Assembly: GCA_948470475.1 (NCBI GenBank)
Contig: OX419346.1
Coordinates: 19,421,417-19,485,416 of the forward strand
Origin: Galaxea fascicularis
Lineage: Eukaryota > Cnidaria > Anthozoa > Scleractinia > Euphylliidae
Direction: 5' to 3'
Length of the DNA stretch: 64,000 nt
Part shown: one piece after another, positions 60,901-64,000 of the stretch
Numbering within the stretch: the first letter of the stretch is position 1
How the letters are laid out: each line of letters begins with the position of its first letter
Made by a program: the position numbers and the translations under genes
The notes under the pieces: generated by a model
What the model was told of the DNA's origin: nothing
Database searches by the model: none
The model's input: the letters and a program-made list of their open reading frames with translations, nothing else

Positions 60901-63286
60901 GGAGGGGAATTACTACGGGTATTCTTAACTCCACAGCAGTGGTTAGAACGTGCAATCCTCAAAGCACGAACCCCCAGCCTGGCAAGGTCGTTACATGCAA
61001 ATACACACAGCCATATCTCCCAGGCAGTGGCGGTCGTTGACAACTGTGTCGTCCTTGTAACGACTTTTCAGCATGGCATAGCCGTCGAACAAACATGCAT
61101 TTGCTCTTAAAGTGCCTGTGAAGGTATTATTATTATTAATTTTTTTTTTTTTGCGTTTTTTCGAAGCTCTTTGTGTCTTGATTACGACATGAAAGGTACT
61201 GCTTTAAGCGGCAGCTCCGCACAGCACATGTTGGGGGTGTGGGTGGGAACGCACTACAGCTCTCCCATGGCATGGCTGGGATAAGCATGAAACCCGATTA
61301 GAACATGCGCACTGGCCTGGTCATTGGGAGCAGTAAATTAATCTTTTTATCCCAACTTTTGTAGGAGCCTTGTACCTCACAAGTCAGTGCCCATAGAATG
61401 CCTGCAAAAATATGGAAAACATATGAGAATTCTCTGAATTCTCTTACCTGAACGGTCTTTTCTATGCTTGTGGAAGCTACTCCACTAATTGGAGGCAAAC
61501 TCGGCGGAACTTCGTTATCTAAATTTAATAGAAATGAAACATAAAATCGTGTGAACCGAGAATTGAAAATATCTGAACAATTAGAAACACACTTTCATCT
61601 TTGTATCGAACGGCTACGAGGCAGTCCTTGCATGGGGGAGAGGGCGGGTTGAGCAATAAACAGCGTATTCATCGACGAGTGAACTACATTATATTTCAGG
61701 GCGGGCTGCAAAACAAAACAGAAATACACCTTGTTGTAAACGGATGATCTGTTAACAAGTGCATACAGACCGAAATGTACTGGAATGCCAGAAATTCGCC
61801 TTGTATTTCACGTTCTAGGTCGTTAGAACTCAATTGCAATACTATAGAATTTTAGCACTTTTGGGTCGCTGAGTGACTCCGGAGTATTACTTCGTTCGAG
61901 CGAACTATGCGAAAAGACTCAACTGAAGCTTTCTACTTAAACATTTTGAGTTAAAACGGGGACGAATTCAGGAAAGGAAAGGAAAGGGACCTTCATTGAA
62001 TCCAAACGATGTTTTCATCCACGAGACTACGAATCTAATGAAGGTACGATTCTAATAACTATTACCACTTATGTTCCTTGAGGTCGCAGCCAGTGTAATG
62101 CTTACTATTGAGGAAAAGAATTTCGTTCAACCCCTTATAATTATACTAATTATACATGTGCGTTACTCGCACAATTTATTTGTCACAGACAAATTTGAAG
62201 GCGGAAAATTTATTTCATTATGCATGTCTAATGTATGGGGCTTTGCGGCAGTCATACCGCTCAAATACTATTTAACAACGGAAAGCACTAAAGAAACGGC
62301 TTTTGTCATTAATGTTACGTAATCTTGGCCCTTTATTTGGCCTGGCGTTATAAGACTAAGACATGAGGGAATATAATGTGTAAATCAAACAAGGAATTTA
62401 TTATACAAAACTTAACGGCTTTAAAGCAATAAGAGTGGGTTTGGTTTGGTGCTTTTTTTTCGGTTGGTAGTGGTACTTACAAATGTGAGTGCCTTTGGCC
62501 TTGAGCATGACACAACGATCATCCGTTTTCATTCCATTAGTACAACGAATCATCACCTTTATGAGGAGTCCTTTGTAAAATGGCTCAAGATTTCCATCCC
62601 ACTGAAGAAGCAGGAAAATGATTAGGTTAGCACTCAACTGATCATTTTTTTTTCCTACATCAACACTGAGAGAACAGTACTTTAGGAAAGTACTGCTAAG
62701 TGGTTTTCGTTTAAATGGTAACATTTTAGGATTTCATCCACAGACTCTTCACAGCATAATAAACAGCATCACAGGAAAGTACTGTTCAGTAGCTTTCATT
62801 TAAGTGATCACACTGAGTTAAGGGCGCCATCCTAACTCAAAAGTGATAATGACCTAACCTTCCTTGGTAGTAACGATGGAGTGACGAAGTATATCAATTT
62901 CTTTGAGTTATTATCTACCTACTAGTAAGTAGTAATCATAGATCAGGAATACGTTCGAGTATCCATTGCTGTGGTAGTCAGATGTGTGTGGGGACAGATG
63001 TGATAATGATCGAGACACGTCGAACGCAATAAAGCGTAAAGTGTACTTACTGTCAAGAATGTTTGATGCCCCTTTTTCAGTTCTGATCCATTTCCGTTTC
63101 CTCCAGACGTGACAGAAAAAGTATTTGATGACGAAACTGAAACCCAAGACGTATTAACATAGAATTCCCATCTAGAAATCTGAAATTGCTCACAGAGGCC
63201 GTCCGATTTCATTCTGGTTTTTCCGCTTGTATAGAGATCCAAGACCTCCAGCTGCTGAGCGTCGGTGATGTAAAAGTCGCAAATAT
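57997..63286 (-). CDS. Receptor 2: paralogue of receptor 1 with a different tail (5' end outside window)
   Basis: The exons are 63051-63286, 62481-62601, 61448-61518, 60584-60863, 59676-59789, 58893-59245 and 57997-58560, all phase-consistent. The first two encode the same module as receptor 1 at the same phases (1, 0, 1), with cysteines in matching places and TGGGAT opening the second exon in both. A Pro/Ser/Thr stalk leads to one membrane segment (LWIIVSLGIAGVVLVAVIIL). The tail has YQRL, YQKL and YQSL motifs, then YMRM and YEEM (PI3-kinase type), YANP and YENV (Grb2 type) and YFVL, plus a Q5 run. If the 60584 donor is not used, the frame continues to a stop at 60513, giving a short tail. 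The signal-peptide exon should lie right of the window. The role in signalling is inferred. Confidence 0.72.
62700..62815. repeat. Inverted single unit of the receptor 1 satellite
   Basis: The words AGGATTTCATCCACAGACTC, AATAAACAGCA and GGAAAGTACTG are the reverse complement of the 106-bp unit at 51480-52110. Part of a second unit adjoins (62670-62720). It lies in the intron between the two module exons of receptor 2. Confidence 0.8.
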
Positions 63287-63289
63287 CTG

Positions 63290-64000
63290 CCAAAACAAAA
63301 ATGGATAAAAAAAAATGTTGTGAAGCCACTTCTACAAAATTCCTCCTTTTCTCATCCTTTTTCAACTGCCCTCTTTCAATGTTTATTGATAGCCCGCTAC
63401 CTTTAGGATAAAAACTAGTTATTTTGTAGGGACACATTTCATTTGCCAGTCCTCCAGTAACGTACTATAAGGCCCAGTGAAGGGTTTGTTCCATTAAATT
63501 TTGTGTATTAGTTTACGAGGAAATTTGTTTCGATTTAATCTACTGACACTGCTGTTTTCTTGTAATCATGGTGAACATAATTTATAATAAACGGTTGCCC
63601 ATCCAATCTGAAGTCAGTTGAGGACCGAAAAAATAAAAGGACAACAACAACAACAACAACAACTAAAAAGTAGGTACGTGTTAATCAGTTTAGTTGAAGA
63701 GTTTTCGGATTCAGCAGGAGGTTATTTCGAAGGACGTATTTATAAGTACAAACGTTAATCCATCGATTCCGGAAAATTTGGTTTTAACGTGTCACGGGCC
63801 TTATTCCAAACCAGCTCCAAGTCAGTTTAAAATTTTGTTGAAGAATTCCCTTAGCTTAGAAAAGCGTTCAGATTGAAGAGGCTAGATAAAGGGCAGGTCC
63901 ACAAACTCTGCCGTGACCAGCCAAGTATATATATTAAAAAAGCTGGCTGTCTTCTGTAATTGTTCTACAATCCAGTAGCGGCAGTTAACAATGGTTAAAA
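63290..64000. other. Receptor 2 intron, right edge of window
   Basis: No signal-peptide exon is visible on the minus strand. It contains a short (ACA)n run at about 63642-63662 and is otherwise featureless. Confidence 0.4.

Overview
The window looks like nuclear DNA of a cnidarian, most likely a stony coral. That is an inference from AT-rich sequence, short exons with GT-AG introns, a CR1/L2-like LINE remnant, a tRNA-derived SINE and many palindromic miniature transposons. Most genes are split, so I rebuilt coding sequences by matching splice sites and codon phase; the exon lists are in the entries.

Layout. 0.3-1.2 kb: an intronless Kruppel-like factor on the minus strand with a TATA/CCAAT promoter. 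3-7 kb: no firm gene, but a 410-bp tandem duplication carrying an exon-like segment. 7.1-9.4 kb: a small double zinc-finger protein (minus), divergent from a plus-strand gene (gene A, 9.4-14.1 kb) across 69 bp. 14.7-18.5 kb: gene B (plus), an unrecognised 742-aa protein with four 33-aa repeats. 19.3-26.7 kb: a complete MFSD3-like transporter (405 aa, three exons, minus) whose 5.7-kb intron holds several fold-back elements.

28-42 kb: a tandem array of membrane-anchored sulfotransferase genes on the minus strand. Copy 1 has an intact 342-aa frame, copy 2 is broken by indels and an exon-fusing deletion, and copy 3 is one decayed exon. Comparing copies 1 and 2 gives the pre-insertion (empty) site of a 909-bp transposon.

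42.9-63.3 kb: the most interesting part. Two minus-strand single-pass receptor genes share a two-exon, four-cysteine extracellular module that I do not recognise, but have unrelated tyrosine-rich cytoplasmic tails. Receptor 1 is complete (12 exons, 455 aa: signal peptide, Cys-rich region, module, stalk, membrane segment, tail with YEEP, YxxL and proline motifs). Receptor 2 runs off the right edge, and its tail carries YxxM, YxN and YxxL motifs. This architecture resembles immune or allorecognition receptors, but the function is inferred.

No computation was run. Exon joins rest on reading splice sites and frames by eye.
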